A stretch of 64,000 nt of DNA, from the NCBI RefSeq assembly GCF_002949795.1, contig NZ_CP026692.1:2105501-2169500 (forward strand), written 5' to 3'. This document shows, one piece after another, positions 42,882 through 51,696 of this stretch. Below the pieces are notes generated by a model. It had not been told where the DNA came from and ran no database searches. It saw only the letters and a list, made by a program, of their open reading frames with translations. Position 1 is the stretch's first letter. Each line of letters opens with the position of its first letter. Source of the DNA: Nostoc sp. 'Lobaria pulmonaria (5183) cyanobiont'. GTDB taxonomy: Bacteria; Cyanobacteriota; Cyanobacteriia; Cyanobacteriales; Nostocaceae. Position numbers and translations under genes: made by a program.

Positions 42882-44318
42882 ATGGAGGACGTGAGTTTTA
42901 CACGAGCTTTGGCGGTAAGTGGTTTTCCTAATTTAAGTTTGATAGAAGTGGCGCTGCGGTTGTTGTCAGTGTTACTACTGATTGCCATAAATGCCTTTTT
43001 TGTAACGGCGGAGTTTTCGATGGTGAGCGTGCGGCGATCGCGTATTCACCAGCTAGTTAAGGCTGGGGATATTCCAGCGATCGCTGTAGAAATGTTACAA
43101 CGCAGTATTGACCGACTGCTATCTACCACCCAATTAGGCATTACCCTCTCTAGTTTGGCACTGGGATGGATTGGCGAAAGTACGATTGTCGTGCTGGTGA
43201 ATGCGTGGTTAAAATCCTGGCCTTTACCCAGTGGGATGACTACCTTCCTCGCCCATTCCCTATCAATTCCTATCGCCTTTTTCTTGATTGCCTATTTGCA
43301 AATTGTGATCGGAGAATTATGTCCCAAATCCTTAGCCATGCTGTACTCAGAACAGCTAGCGAGGTTTTTGGGGCCTCCCGTAAAAGCGATCGTGCGTTTT
43401 TTTGGCCCCTTCATCTGGATTCTTAACCAATCAACTCGTTTTTTACTACGAATTTTTGGCATTCAATACACAGGTCAAGGCTGGCGACCGCCTGTAACTC
43501 CTGAAGAATTGCAACTGATCATCTCTACAGAATGGGGGTCTACTGGTTTACAGCGTGCAGAGCGAGAATTGCTCAATAATGTCTTTGAGTTTAGGGATGT
43601 CATGGCCCAAGATGTGATGATCCCGCGCACCAGCATTGTCACGCTGCCAAAAGATGCTACCTTTCAGACATTACTCAGGGAAATGGCTTCTACTGGTTAC
43701 TCTCGCTATCCTGTGATTGGTGAATCTTTGGACGATGTTCGCGGTATTGTTTATTTTAAAGATTTAGCACAACCTTTGGCTGTAGGAAAGCTCAGTTTAG
43801 AGACACAGATCCAACCTTGGATGCGTCCCGCCCGATTTGTTCCAGAACACACGCCCTTGAGTGAACTTTTGCCCATGATGCAGCAAGAGAAACCCGCTAT
43901 GGTTATGGTAGTCAATGAATTTGGCGGTACTGTGGGACTAGTGACAATCAAAGATGTGATTGCCGAAATTATTGGCGATCCCAGCGAATCTGAAAGCAGT
44001 GAAGACTTACTGATTCAAATGTTAGATGAGCAAAAATTTTTGGTGCAAGCACAAATCAACCTTGAAGACCTCAATGAAGTTTTGCATCTCAATTTGCCTC
44101 TGACCAGAGAATACCAAACACTAGGGGGTTTTTTGCTGTATGAGTTACAGAAAATTCCTGCCAAAGGCGAAACCTTTTGTTATCAAAATCTCGAATTCAC
44201 CGTGGTATCAATTGTTGGCCCACGCCTACATCAAATTCAACTGCGACGGTTAGAGGAAGAGGGAAGAGCAGAGGAGCAGGGGAGTAGAGGAGATGAGGAG
44301 ACAAGGGGGAATTATTGA
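42882..44318 (+). CDS. CNNM/HlyC-CorC-family protein (DUF21-CBS-CorC)
   Basis: The 478-residue protein has an N-terminal DUF21 membrane domain (about residues 15-205, with SMVSVRRSRIHQL and TTQLGITLSSLALGWIGE). A pair of CBS domains (about 230-360, DVMIPRTSIVTL, YPVIGESLDDVRGIVYFKDL, GGTVGLVTIKDVIAEIIGD) and a CorC/HlyC transporter-associated domain (about 370-455) follow. Members are linked to Mg2+ or Co2+ transport or efflux. The last 20 residues (RAEEQGSRGDEETRGNY) are encoded by GA-rich repeat DNA, so the tail was extended by a repeat. Confidence 0.9.
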   Translation: MEDVSFTRALAVSGFPNLSLIEVALRLLSVLLLIAINAFFVTAEFSMVSVRRSRIHQLVKAGDIPAIAVEMLQRSIDRLLSTTQLGITLSSLALGWIGESTIVVLVNAWLKSWPLPSGMTTFLAHSLSIPIAFFLIAYLQIVIGELCPKSLAMLYSEQLARFLGPPVKAIVRFFGPFIWILNQSTRFLLRIFGIQYTGQGWRPPVTPEELQLIISTEWGSTGLQRAERELLNNVFEFRDVMAQDVMIPRTSIVTLPKDATFQTLLREMASTGYSRYPVIGESLDDVRGIVYFKDLAQPLAVGKLSLETQIQPWMRPARFVPEHTPLSELLPMMQQEKPAMVMVVNEFGGTVGLVTIKDVIAEIIGDPSESESSEDLLIQMLDEQKFLVQAQINLEDLNEVLHLNLPLTREYQTLGGFLLYELQKIPAKGETFCYQNLEFTVVSIVGPRLHQIQLRRLEEEGRAEEQGSRGDEETRGNY

Positions 44319-44370
44319 ACAAGTCTCTACCTTTGTCTCTTCTCAATACCCTATTTGACCAATGCCTCTA

Positions 44371-45045
44371 CTATGCATACACCAGTGGATCGACAAGTCC
44401 TAATTCGGCAAAAGCTGCTAGCCGTAAGCGACAAGAATCACACACACCGCAGGCGACATCTCCACCCGTATAGCAAGACCAAGTTAGTTCCCAAGGAACT
44501 CCCAATTGGTTCCCCAATTGGATGATTTCGGTTTTTTTCAAGTTGATTAGGGGTGCAACAATATTAATTGGTCGTCCCTCACGCCCTTGTTTGGTTCCCA
44601 GGCGAAAAACTTCTTGCATTGCTTGGATATAGTCGGGGCGACAATCAGGATATCCTGAGTAATCTAGGGCATTAACGCCGATATAGACACGCTCTGCGGC
44701 GATCGCTTCGGCGTAACTAAGAGCAAAGCTTAAAAAGATGGTATTACGAGCTGGAACATAAGTTACAGGAATATTTTGAGACATTTCATCCAGCGATCGC
44801 TCCTGAGGTAAATCAATGGCATCATCGGTAAGTGCGGAACCGCCCCATTGCCGTAAGTCAAAGTTAACTACCTGATGTTTTGCGATCGCAGCTTTTTGAG
44901 CGACACTGAGCGCTGACTGTAACTCTCGTCGATGTCGCTGCTGGTAATCAAAGGAAATAGCATGACATTCACAGCCATCAGCTTGAGCTTTGTACAGAAT
45001 TGTGGAAGAGTCCAATCCCCCAGATAACAGAATTACAGCTTTCAT
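44371..45045 (-). CDS. queC: 7-cyano-7-deazaguanine synthase
   Basis: QueC converts 7-carboxy-7-deazaguanine to preQ0 using ATP and ammonia, in queuosine synthesis. The 224-residue product has the PP-loop SGGLDSS (residues 8-14) and the zinc-binding cysteines in SCYTGGDVACGVCDSCRLR. Family segments VPARNTIFLSFAL and GVNALDYSGYPDCRPDYI are present. Length and start are normal. Confidence 0.95.
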   Translation of the reverse strand: MKAVILLSGGLDSSTILYKAQADGCECHAISFDYQQRHRRELQSALSVAQKAAIAKHQVVNFDLRQWGGSALTDDAIDLPQERSLDEMSQNIPVTYVPARNTIFLSFALSYAEAIAAERVYIGVNALDYSGYPDCRPDYIQAMQEVFRLGTKQGREGRPINIVAPLINLKKTEIIQLGNQLGVPWELTWSCYTGGDVACGVCDSCRLRLAAFAELGLVDPLVYA

Positions 45046-45383
45046 CTTGGTTGCAAATTTTGGATTTCAAATCACTGCATCAAACCTTAACAAGATGCCA
45101 GAAAGCAATGCCAAGGAGAATTTATACTTAAGTCTTACTAAAAGTTTTAAAGTTAATAAAAATACATATATTTTTGTAGAAAGTGTAAAATCCAAAGCAA
45201 ACTCGAAATATCTATACAAAAGATATTTGGATTACGGGAACCGATCACAAACTTTGAAATTCTTCATAAACATAGGCTCTATGTTACCATCTGGATGGTT
45301 TTAGACGGATCGTAACCGGCTTTCGAGTATAAACGCCAACGACCGTAGCGTCTCTAAATTTGGTGGTTGAGGAGAGAATAATA
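45046..45383. other. divergent promoter region queC/oxidoreductase
   Basis: About 340 bases between divergent genes. It contains a small palindrome ACCATC-TG-GATGGT (45286-45299). No preQ1 riboswitch-like structure was recognised, although this would be a natural place for one. Confidence 0.45.
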
Positions 45384-46466
45384 GTGCAAAATAGCATGTC
45401 AGTGGCAGAACCGAATCCATATACACAGCGCAACCAGCCACGACCAATCCGCATAGGCGTGATTGGAGTGGGTAACATGGGACAACACCACGCTCGCGTG
45501 CTGAGTTCAATGAAAGATGTTGAACTAGTCGGAGTGGCAGATATTAACGTCGAGCGAGGATTAGAAACTGCCAGCAAGTACAAGGTGCGTTTTTTTGAAG
45601 ATTACTGCGATCTGCTACCCCTTGTGGAAGCAGTTTGTGTAGCTGTTCCCACCCGTCTGCACTATGCCGTGGGCATCAACTGTCTGTTAGCGGGAATTCA
45701 TGTTTTGATTGAAAAACCGATCGCAGCCAGTATTTCTGAGGCAGAGTCTTTGGTAAATGCCGCGGCTGAGTCTGGGTGTATCCTGCAAGTAGGTCATATT
45801 GAGCGTTTTAACCCAGCTTTTAAAGAACTGAGCCAAGTTCTAAAAACAGAGGAATTACTGGCGCTAGAAGCCCACAGAATGAGTCCTTACTCAGATCGAG
45901 CAAACGATGTTTCAGTTGTGCTGGATTTAATGATCCATGACATCGACCTACTTTTGGAATTAGCTGCTTCCCCAGTAACGAAATTGACTGCTAGCGGTAC
46001 TCGCTCCCTAGACTCTGGTTATTTAGATTACGTAACCGCCACCTTGGGGTTTGCCAATGGTATTGTTGCTACTCTGACTGCCAGTAAAGTCACCCACCGC
46101 AAAATTCGCCGAATTGTCGCCCATTGCAAAAATTCATTTACTGAGGCAGATTTTCTCAAGAATGAAATTTTGATTCACCGACAAACGGCTGCCAATTCTC
46201 TTACCGACCACCGACAAGTACTTTATAGACAAGATGGTGTAATTGAAAAAGTTTACACCAGCAATATTCAACCACTGAGTGCAGAATTAGAACATTTTGT
46301 CAACTGCGTACACGGTGGTAATCAACCTTCAGTAGGTGGCGAACAAGCTCTCAAAGCCCTGAGACTTGCAAGTTTAATTGAGCAGATGGCGCTGGAAGAT
46401 CGAGTTTGGAATCCCTTAGACTGGGAATCGGAACCAAGGGTACAATCTTTGACCCCCACAGTCTAG
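45384..46466 (+). CDS. Gfo/Idh/MocA-family NAD(P)-dependent oxidoreductase
   Basis: A Rossmann-fold dehydrogenase of about 360 residues: GVIGVGNMGQHHARVL near the N-terminus binds the dinucleotide, and the signature EKPI (HVLIEKPIAAS) lies near residue 110. The C-terminal part (about 120-340) is the substrate domain, with GHIERFNPAF and DLMIHDIDLLLEL. The GTG at 45384 is chosen because GAGGAGAG sits 8-9 bases upstream; ATG 45396 is the alternative. The substrate sugar cannot be named from sequence. Confidence 0.88.
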   Translation: MQNSMSVAEPNPYTQRNQPRPIRIGVIGVGNMGQHHARVLSSMKDVELVGVADINVERGLETASKYKVRFFEDYCDLLPLVEAVCVAVPTRLHYAVGINCLLAGIHVLIEKPIAASISEAESLVNAAAESGCILQVGHIERFNPAFKELSQVLKTEELLALEAHRMSPYSDRANDVSVVLDLMIHDIDLLLELAASPVTKLTASGTRSLDSGYLDYVTATLGFANGIVATLTASKVTHRKIRRIVAHCKNSFTEADFLKNEILIHRQTAANSLTDHRQVLYRQDGVIEKVYTSNIQPLSAELEHFVNCVHGGNQPSVGGEQALKALRLASLIEQMALEDRVWNPLDWESEPRVQSLTPTV

Positions 46467-46930
46467 AAGAAGAGGGTATGAGGGGATGAGGCGGACAAGG
46501 TGAAATTTTCTCCCTTCTCTCTCCATGCTACCCCACAGCCCCAACTTCAGCAGAAAACCTAGAGTATGTTTTTAAATTTGCCATCAAGTCTTTAGATCCT
46601 TCCTAGTCCCTTTAAAAAGCAGGCTAAGGGGGATCTAAAAAATTAGAAAACAAAACCTACTGCTCTGTCCCATTAATTTTGGGAGGTTTGTAGTCAGCGA
46701 TAAATCGTTCAATCTCAAGGGCTAGAGCTACTTACAAACTTTTATAACTCTCAACATTAATGAAACAGAACTATAGCTTCCACTTGTCTTACTCTGTTTT
46801 TCAGTTGTAATGTCAATTTTTAGTGTAGCCAAATTACCTTGACTCTAACAAGCGGGGATAATTACCCTTTAAAAAAGCTAAAGCTGAATTTAGTAACAAG
46901 ACTAGTCCAGCAATTTCAGGAATTGACTCA
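46467..46930. other. intergenic region with dispersed repeats
   Basis: The first 80 bases are GA-rich repeat (GAAGAAGAGGG, then TTCTCCCTTCTCTC). An AGGCTAAGGGGGATCTAAAAAATTAG stretch near 46621 is another dispersed repeat type. The remainder is AT-rich upstream DNA for the DedA gene. No gene is supported. Confidence 0.5.
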
Positions 46931-47554
46931 ATGCTTGAATGGATAACTAATACTATCAACTATTTTGGCTATTGGGGAATCGCCCTACTAATGTTTTTAG
47001 AGAACCTTTTCCCCCCCATTCCTTCAGAATTGATTATGCCACTGGCTGGATTTACAGCAAGTCCATATCAACCAGGAGGGGCAAAGCTGAATATTATTGG
47101 TGTATTTTTCGCAGGACTTTTGGGTTCTGTATTGGGCGCACTTATTTGGTACTATCCGGGTAAGTTTTTGGGTGAAATCCGTTTGAAAGCTTGGGCTGAC
47201 AAGTATGGCAAATGGCTGGCCATATCCAGTAAAGACATCACCAAGGCCAAAGAGTGGTTTGATCGACAAGGTAGAACAGCAGTATTAATTGGTCGTCTTG
47301 TGCCAGGAATCCGCACCTTGATTTCTGTTCCCGCAGGTATTAGCAATATGCCTTTGCTACCATTTTTGTTTTACACAACATTAGGTAGCGCTGCTTGGGT
47401 GGGTTTGTTAACATACTCAGGATACATATTGGGTAGTCAGTATGAACTTGTGGACAAGTACCTTGCTCCTGTATCCAAAATCGTACTTGGCGGTTTGGTT
47501 CTAGCATTTGTTTTCTGGATATTCAAGCGCCAGTTAAGACGCACTAGAAGATGA
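46931..47554 (+). CDS. DedA-family membrane protein
   Basis: The 207-residue protein has about five hydrophobic segments and the DedA (SNARE-associated, VTT) signatures: FLENLFPPIPSELIMPLAGF near the N-terminus and GRLVPGIRTLISVPAGISNMP in the second half, with the conserved Arg residues in both re-entrant regions. DedA proteins act in lipid carrier recycling and membrane homeostasis; some flip undecaprenyl phosphate. It would complement UppP at 7.6 kb functionally, but the genes are unlinked. Confidence 0.9.
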   Translation: MLEWITNTINYFGYWGIALLMFLENLFPPIPSELIMPLAGFTASPYQPGGAKLNIIGVFFAGLLGSVLGALIWYYPGKFLGEIRLKAWADKYGKWLAISSKDITKAKEWFDRQGRTAVLIGRLVPGIRTLISVPAGISNMPLLPFLFYTTLGSAAWVGLLTYSGYILGSQYELVDKYLAPVSKIVLGGLVLAFVFWIFKRQLRRTRR

Positions 47555-47793
47555 AACACGGACGCTTTTGGTTTGAAAGCAGTGAAAGCAGGGGTTACAT
47601 CTGGCCAAAATTCGCCTACACTATGCCAAATAATACTAGATGTGCGTTGGCAAAGCCCACCAGAGGTATCGCCGGAATTAATTTTTGGCGTATTTCTAGC
47701 TACACTTGACGCAACCTAGAATTTCTGGTTGCTCGCATTTTTGTAAGATGAGCATGACAACTTTTTACAGTTAAGTTTGAACTAGGAGCTTTC

Positions 47794-48951
47794 ATGACAG
47801 ACCAACCTTCCGCCGCTACCCCAATCAATGCTGCTGCTATACCCATGAATAGGCAGCCGTTAGCATCGACTCCCATGAATGCTGTTAATAATAATCCTCC
47901 CAAGCCAGCCGGTGTTCCGGGAAAAACCATTCTCAGTGTTGACTTAGGAAGAACTTCCACAAAAACTTGTGTGAGTCGTGAACCCGGCAGTGTGGTGTTC
48001 GTACCTGCCAACGTCAAGCAGATGTCAATCGAACAAGTACGCGGTGGTGTTTTTGAAGCCAGGGCTACTGACCCCTTAATGGATTTGTGGCTGGAGTATC
48101 AAGGAAATGGATATGCTGTTGGTCAACTGGCAGCCGATTTTGGGGCGAATTTAGGAGTCGGACAATCTAAGGTAGAGGCTGCACTGGTAAAAGTGTTAGC
48201 AAGTGCTGGCTACTTCAAACTCAGAGATGATATCTCAGTCGTACTAGGTCTGCCTTTTCTTTCCTTAGAGCAATTTGAAAAGGAAAAAGCACAGTTAATT
48301 AGCCAAGTCGGTGGCCCTCATGTGTTGAACTTCCGAGGCGAATCTGTGTCGCTGAACGTCAGTAAGGTATGGGTAATGCCAGAAGGTTACGGCAGCTTGC
48401 TGTGGTCTGAAGCTCAACCCAAGAAAAACCCTGGCAGTCCTGATTTTACAAAAATATCGGTGGCGATCGTCGATATTGGACATCAAACCGTCGATCTTTT
48501 GATGGTAGATAACTTCCGTTTTGCCAGAGGTGCTTCTAAGAGTGAAGACTTCGGGATGAATAAGTTTTATGAATTGGTGTCTGCCGAAATTGAGGGAGCA
48601 GATAGTCAATCTCTAGCGCTGATTTCCGCTGTAAACAAACCCAGAGGCGAACGCTTTTACCGTCCTAAAGGCGCTAGCAAGCCCACCAACCTAGACGATT
48701 TTCTTCCCAACCTCACAGAGATGTTTTCGCGCGAAATCTGTAGCCGTGTGTTAGCCTGGTTGCCAGAACGCGTCACCGATGTGATTCTGACTGGTGGGGG
48801 TGGTGAGTTCTTCTGGGACGACGTTCAACGTCTGCTCAAAGAAGCAAAGATTAATGCTCATTTAGCAGCACCTTCCCGTCAGGCGAATGCTTTGGGGCAG
48901 TATATTTATGGAGAGGCACAATTATCCTCCAATCGCGCTGCTAGGGCATAA
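47794..48951 (+). CDS. ParM/StbA-like actin-fold protein
   Basis: The 385-residue protein has an N-terminal low-complexity stretch, then an actin-like ATPase fold: phosphate-1 SVDLGRTSTKTC (about 48-59), phosphate-2 VAIVDIGHQTVDLLMV (about 223-238), and an adenosine motif VTDVILTGGGGEFFW (about 327-341). It resembles the ParM/StbA family that forms filaments for plasmid partition. AGGAGCTTTC precedes the ATG, an excellent ribosome site. A ParR-like gene follows five bases after the stop. No plasmid replication gene is seen, so its role on this replicon is unclear. Confidence 0.82.
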   Translation: MTDQPSAATPINAAAIPMNRQPLASTPMNAVNNNPPKPAGVPGKTILSVDLGRTSTKTCVSREPGSVVFVPANVKQMSIEQVRGGVFEARATDPLMDLWLEYQGNGYAVGQLAADFGANLGVGQSKVEAALVKVLASAGYFKLRDDISVVLGLPFLSLEQFEKEKAQLISQVGGPHVLNFRGESVSLNVSKVWVMPEGYGSLLWSEAQPKKNPGSPDFTKISVAIVDIGHQTVDLLMVDNFRFARGASKSEDFGMNKFYELVSAEIEGADSQSLALISAVNKPRGERFYRPKGASKPTNLDDFLPNLTEMFSREICSRVLAWLPERVTDVILTGGGGEFFWDDVQRLLKEAKINAHLAAPSRQANALGQYIYGEAQLSSNRAARA

Positions 48952-48956
48952 AGCTG

Positions 48957-49436
48957 ATGTTCCAATGGTCAAAAAAGGTAGTTAAATCCGTCACGTTCAA
49001 CCCAGAGCTTGCTGATGAAAGCTTGTTAGCGCAAGTAGAAAGTTATTTGGAAAAACAACCAGACAAGACTTTCAGCGACCTCTGTAAAGAAGCCTTATGG
49101 CAATCTTTATGTGTACCGGAACCTGTACAACCTGCTCCACAAACAGCAGCAACAACACCAATTGATCAACAAATCGGTGAACTGCAACGTCAAGTGGCTG
49201 GACTTGAGGAACGTTTTTTTGCCAAGGGATCTAATCGTTTGGAGGCGATGGAACATCATCTACTGCAACTTTCTCAACAAGTTGCACAACTGGCGCTCAT
49301 AGTCAACGATCGATCGTTCATTCCGTCTCCAACTCAATTAGAAGTAGTAAATAATACTTCTTATACTGTTGCTACCCCTCCTCAAGAGGTTGACCCCGTA
49401 ATCAGTCGCCTTAGTCAGTTTCTCGATGATTTTTAA
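48957..49436 (+). CDS. ParR-like partner of the ParM-like protein
   Basis: The 159-residue product begins with a segment (VKSVTFNPELADESLLAQVESYLEKQ, FSDLCKEALWQSL) typical of a ribbon-helix-helix DNA-binding domain, as in ParR/StbB. A Gln-rich heptad region follows (about residues 70-110, QIGELQRQVAGLEERF and LLQLSQQVAQLAL) predicted as coiled coil. The C-terminus has a short conserved-looking end VISRLSQFLDDF that could contact the filament tip. Position right after the actin gene supports the pairing. The centromere-like repeats expected upstream were not found by eye. Confidence 0.7.
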   Translation: MFQWSKKVVKSVTFNPELADESLLAQVESYLEKQPDKTFSDLCKEALWQSLCVPEPVQPAPQTAATTPIDQQIGELQRQVAGLEERFFAKGSNRLEAMEHHLLQLSQQVAQLALIVNDRSFIPSPTQLEVVNNTSYTVATPPQEVDPVISRLSQFLDDF

Positions 49437-49471
49437 GGAACAATCAGCTTTGTGAGCAGTTTTTGCTCATG

Positions 49472-49511
49472 TTAACAATCCTTAATAGTATTAACTATTA
49501 AGGATTGTTAA
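49472..49511. repeat. perfect 18-bp inverted repeat with 4-base loop
   Basis: TTAACAATCCTTAATAGT (49472-49489) is the exact reverse complement of 49494-49511, with loop ATTA. A smaller TGAGCA/TGCTCA hairpin lies just before (49453-49469). It could end the parMR-like transcript, although it lacks a T-run, or serve as a binding site. It also marks the border with the decayed restriction-modification genes. Confidence 0.8.
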
Positions 49512-49541
49512 TGTTTATATATAGAAATATTTGATTATTGA

Positions 49542-49667
49542 GATTTGTGTATCTATAAATATGAGCTTGACAAACAAAGTTTGGACATGGTGAAGTTTTT
49601 GGAGTTAGGTAAGGCTTTGGGTATTACTCCTTGTGAATTGTTGGGAAAACTAGAACAAGTAACTTAA
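49542..49667 (+). pseudogene. C-terminal remnant of an HTH (XRE-type) regulator
   Basis: An open frame without a start reads YELDKQSLDMVKFLELGKA and LGITPCELLGKLEQVT before TAA. The VKFLELGKALGITPCELL part looks like the last helices of an XRE-type DNA-binding domain (compare FLEIAKALGVSPxELL patterns). The recognition helix is missing. It sits just before the decayed endonuclease gene, where a control gene would be expected. Confidence 0.5.
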
Positions 49668-49693
49668 ACAGCAGATTTTACCCAATAGTAACT

Positions 49694-50432
49694 GTGAGCA
49701 ATAACCTAAAAATACCGGATTTTGATGCCAATCTGATCATGTCAGAAGCTGAAAATATCGCAAAACTTCGTTTTGGGATGTTCTGGAATGATTCTGTAAA
49801 AACAGTTTTATTCGTCTGTTGTAATTCGCCTGAATTATTTCCATATTTAAAAGTATGCAATTCTCGCTTAGATTATCATTACTAAGTGGTTAAATAAGTA
49901 TTTTGGCGGTTATAATAATCGAGCCTCAAAGCGAACTAGTAAGAATATAGGCACTGTTTCTGACAAAATTATTGACACGATTCTTTCCGCTCGTTTACCT
50001 ACTCTCAGCACTGATGGCATTAATCACATAAAGTATGCTCATCGTCTTTCCATGTCGGCAGAAAACATATTGGGTCTTCTTTTAGAAGAATATCCTGCCG
50101 AAAAATTATCATTTTATGGTTGGTACTGTGCTTGGGGTGAAACTATAAATAAGGTTGATTTTTGCACCAAGAAAGGTGAGCTATTACAAGTTAAAAACCG
50201 TAGTAATTCTGAAAATAGTTCGAGCAGTAGTATCCGTAAAGGAACTGTCATTCGGAAATGGCATAGAGTCAATGCTCAAAATGGAGCTTACTATTGGAAA
50301 GAACTGAATCAATTAATAGGATGCTCTAATCTTTCTGAAGAATACTTTGCTACCTTTGTTAGACAAACTATTGCTGAAAATCATGCAGCATTGTATGTAA
50401 AAGATAGTAATTATTGGCAACAAATTCAGTAA
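49694..50432 (+). pseudogene. frameshifted SinI/AvaII-type restriction endonuclease
   Basis: The first frame (49694-49885) reads MSNNLKIPDFDANLIMSEAE to SRLDYHY and stops. The second frame is open from 49872 and reads TKWLNKYFGGYNNRASKRTS through ENILGLLLEEYPAEKL to YWQQIQ at 50432. Joined, about 245 residues result, close to the size I recall for the SinI family (which cuts GGWCC). The tail FVRQTIAENHAALYVKDSNYW is characteristic. A single frame change between 49872 and 49885 breaks the gene. Function is predicted lost unless frameshifting occurs. Confidence 0.65.
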
Positions 50433-50465
50433 TAAAAGTATTAAAATAATTAACAGGCTAGGAAT

Positions 50466-50838
50466 TTAGTGATTAAATAGTGAAAGCTGTTCAAAGACTG
50501 GTATCCCTTTAGGTTTCTCCTGTCTAATTAAACTATGTAAATAGTCACCAATAGCTTTAGCTAAGAGTCCAGGTACAGCATTACCTATCTGTCGGTACTT
50601 AGAGGCTGTCGAACCAGAGAAAATCCATGAGTCTGGAAAGGTTTGAATCCTGGCACACTCTCGAACACTTAGAGGACGCAGTTCCTCTGGATGACACATA
50701 TCTGTAGCCTTTTGGTAAGGACTTGTGGTAACAGTAGGAGATGGCTTATCCCAACATAACCTTCTGTAAAACCCTACTTTCCCGCCTCCAGATTTGTAAG
50801 CCCCTCCCATTGCTTCTTTTATCAAGTCGTTAGGTAAC
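50466..50838 (-). pseudogene. C-terminal fragment of a cytosine-C5 DNA methyltransferase
   Basis: The frame reads through to the IS end at 50839 and shows the last conserved motifs of C5 methyltransferases: WDKPSPTVTT, PLSVRECARIQTFPDSW, and motif X RQIGNAVPGLLAKAIG. The SAM-binding and catalytic Pro-Cys motifs are absent, so only about 120 residues remain. It converges with the SinI-like gene, so it was probably the cognate methyltransferase. The break coincides exactly with the terminal repeat of the IS. Confidence 0.85.
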
Positions 50839-51012
50839 AGGACTTACGCAACTGGCACAGTGCGATCGCTAGCTAGTAGTACATACGTATTCAATTAGCG
50901 AGAATGTGTTTGATTGGCTTTGCTCAAATTAGTAACAATAATCAATGATGTATCTTGTTGTTCAAAATTTTATGAGAAAATTGATAAAAGTGTATTAAAA
51001 AGTTGGTTAGTG

Positions 51013-51447
51013 ATGAAATTTACTAAACTTAATTATTGTCAATATTTACTGAGCAGCCAAATTAACTATACAATGACTAATCAAGCAGAACATTTGTCAA
51101 ATATTAGTCATGATAAAACAAATTATTATTTAAAGAATGAAAAATTAACTCCTCGTTTACTTTGGGATAATGTCCAAGATTTAATTGTCCCTGACGAGGA
51201 TGCTTATATTATATTTGATGATACAGTTTTAGATAAAAGATTTTCGGAGGAAATAGAAATAGTACGAAGGCAGTATAGTGGTAATGAACATGGCGTTATT
51301 AGAGGGATAGGAATAGTAAATTGCATATATGTTAATCCTAAAACTCTCAATTTCTGGGTAATAGATTATCGTATTTTCAATCCAGACAATGATGGTTTAA
51401 GCAAGATTGACCATGTGAAAAATATGCTGCAAGGGCTTGTATACCAC
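51013..51447 (+). pseudogene. N-terminal fragment of a DDE transposase (IS701/IS4-like)
   Basis: From the ATG at 51013 the frame reads MKFTKLNYCQYLLSSQINYT, LTPRLLWDNVQDLIV, and IIFDDTVLDKRFSEEIEIVR, which contains the first catalytic Asp region, then RGIGIVNCIYVNPKTLNFWVI and VDHVKNML-like ILDHVKNML. It resembles a transposase common in Nostoc. It stops matching at 51447, where the 48-bp hairpin begins, so more than half of the normal protein is missing. The open frame continues through the hairpin by chance to 51630. Confidence 0.8.
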
Positions 51448-51495
51448 AGGACTTACGCAACTGGCACCATTGCTTGTGCCAGTTGCGTAAGTCCT
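51448..51495. repeat. 48-bp hairpin: two fused terminal repeats
   Basis: A perfect 20-bp stem (51448-51467 with 51476-51495) encloses CATTGCTT. It equals the left and right IS ends joined with eight bases between. The outer 12 bases are those of the 92-bp element at 10317-10408. Confidence 0.88.
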
Positions 51496-51696
51496 GGAAA
51501 CAGTATGCTACAAAAGCGCTATCCTTTTTTAAATGTGGTAGGCGTATACGTGCCGTTAGACATTACACCTCTACAATGCATAAATTTGCTCACTTTTATG
51601 TTGAATATTATTAGTACATATTATTACTAGATTCTTTTTTTACTTTATACACTGTATAAATGCTAGAATCCTCAAGTAGACAGTTAGGATACCTAG

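Larger units (their letters stand above)
50839..51495. mobile_element. truncated IS with 20-bp terminal inverted repeats
   Basis: AGGACTTACGCAACTGGCAC at 50839-50858 is repeated in the same orientation at 51448-51467, and its exact reverse complement ends the element at 51476-51495. A transposase reading frame runs inward from the left end but is cut short by the second copy. The structure suggests an internal deletion that joined the transposase gene to a terminal repeat pair. Confidence 0.8.

Noticed and set aside
45046..45383. Possible preQ1 riboswitch before queC.
   Set aside because: No pseudoknot-like element with the usual conserved bases could be recognised.
51496..51630. Continuation of the transposase frame beyond the IS end.
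   Set aside because: The residues after the hairpin do not resemble transposase; the frame is open by chance.
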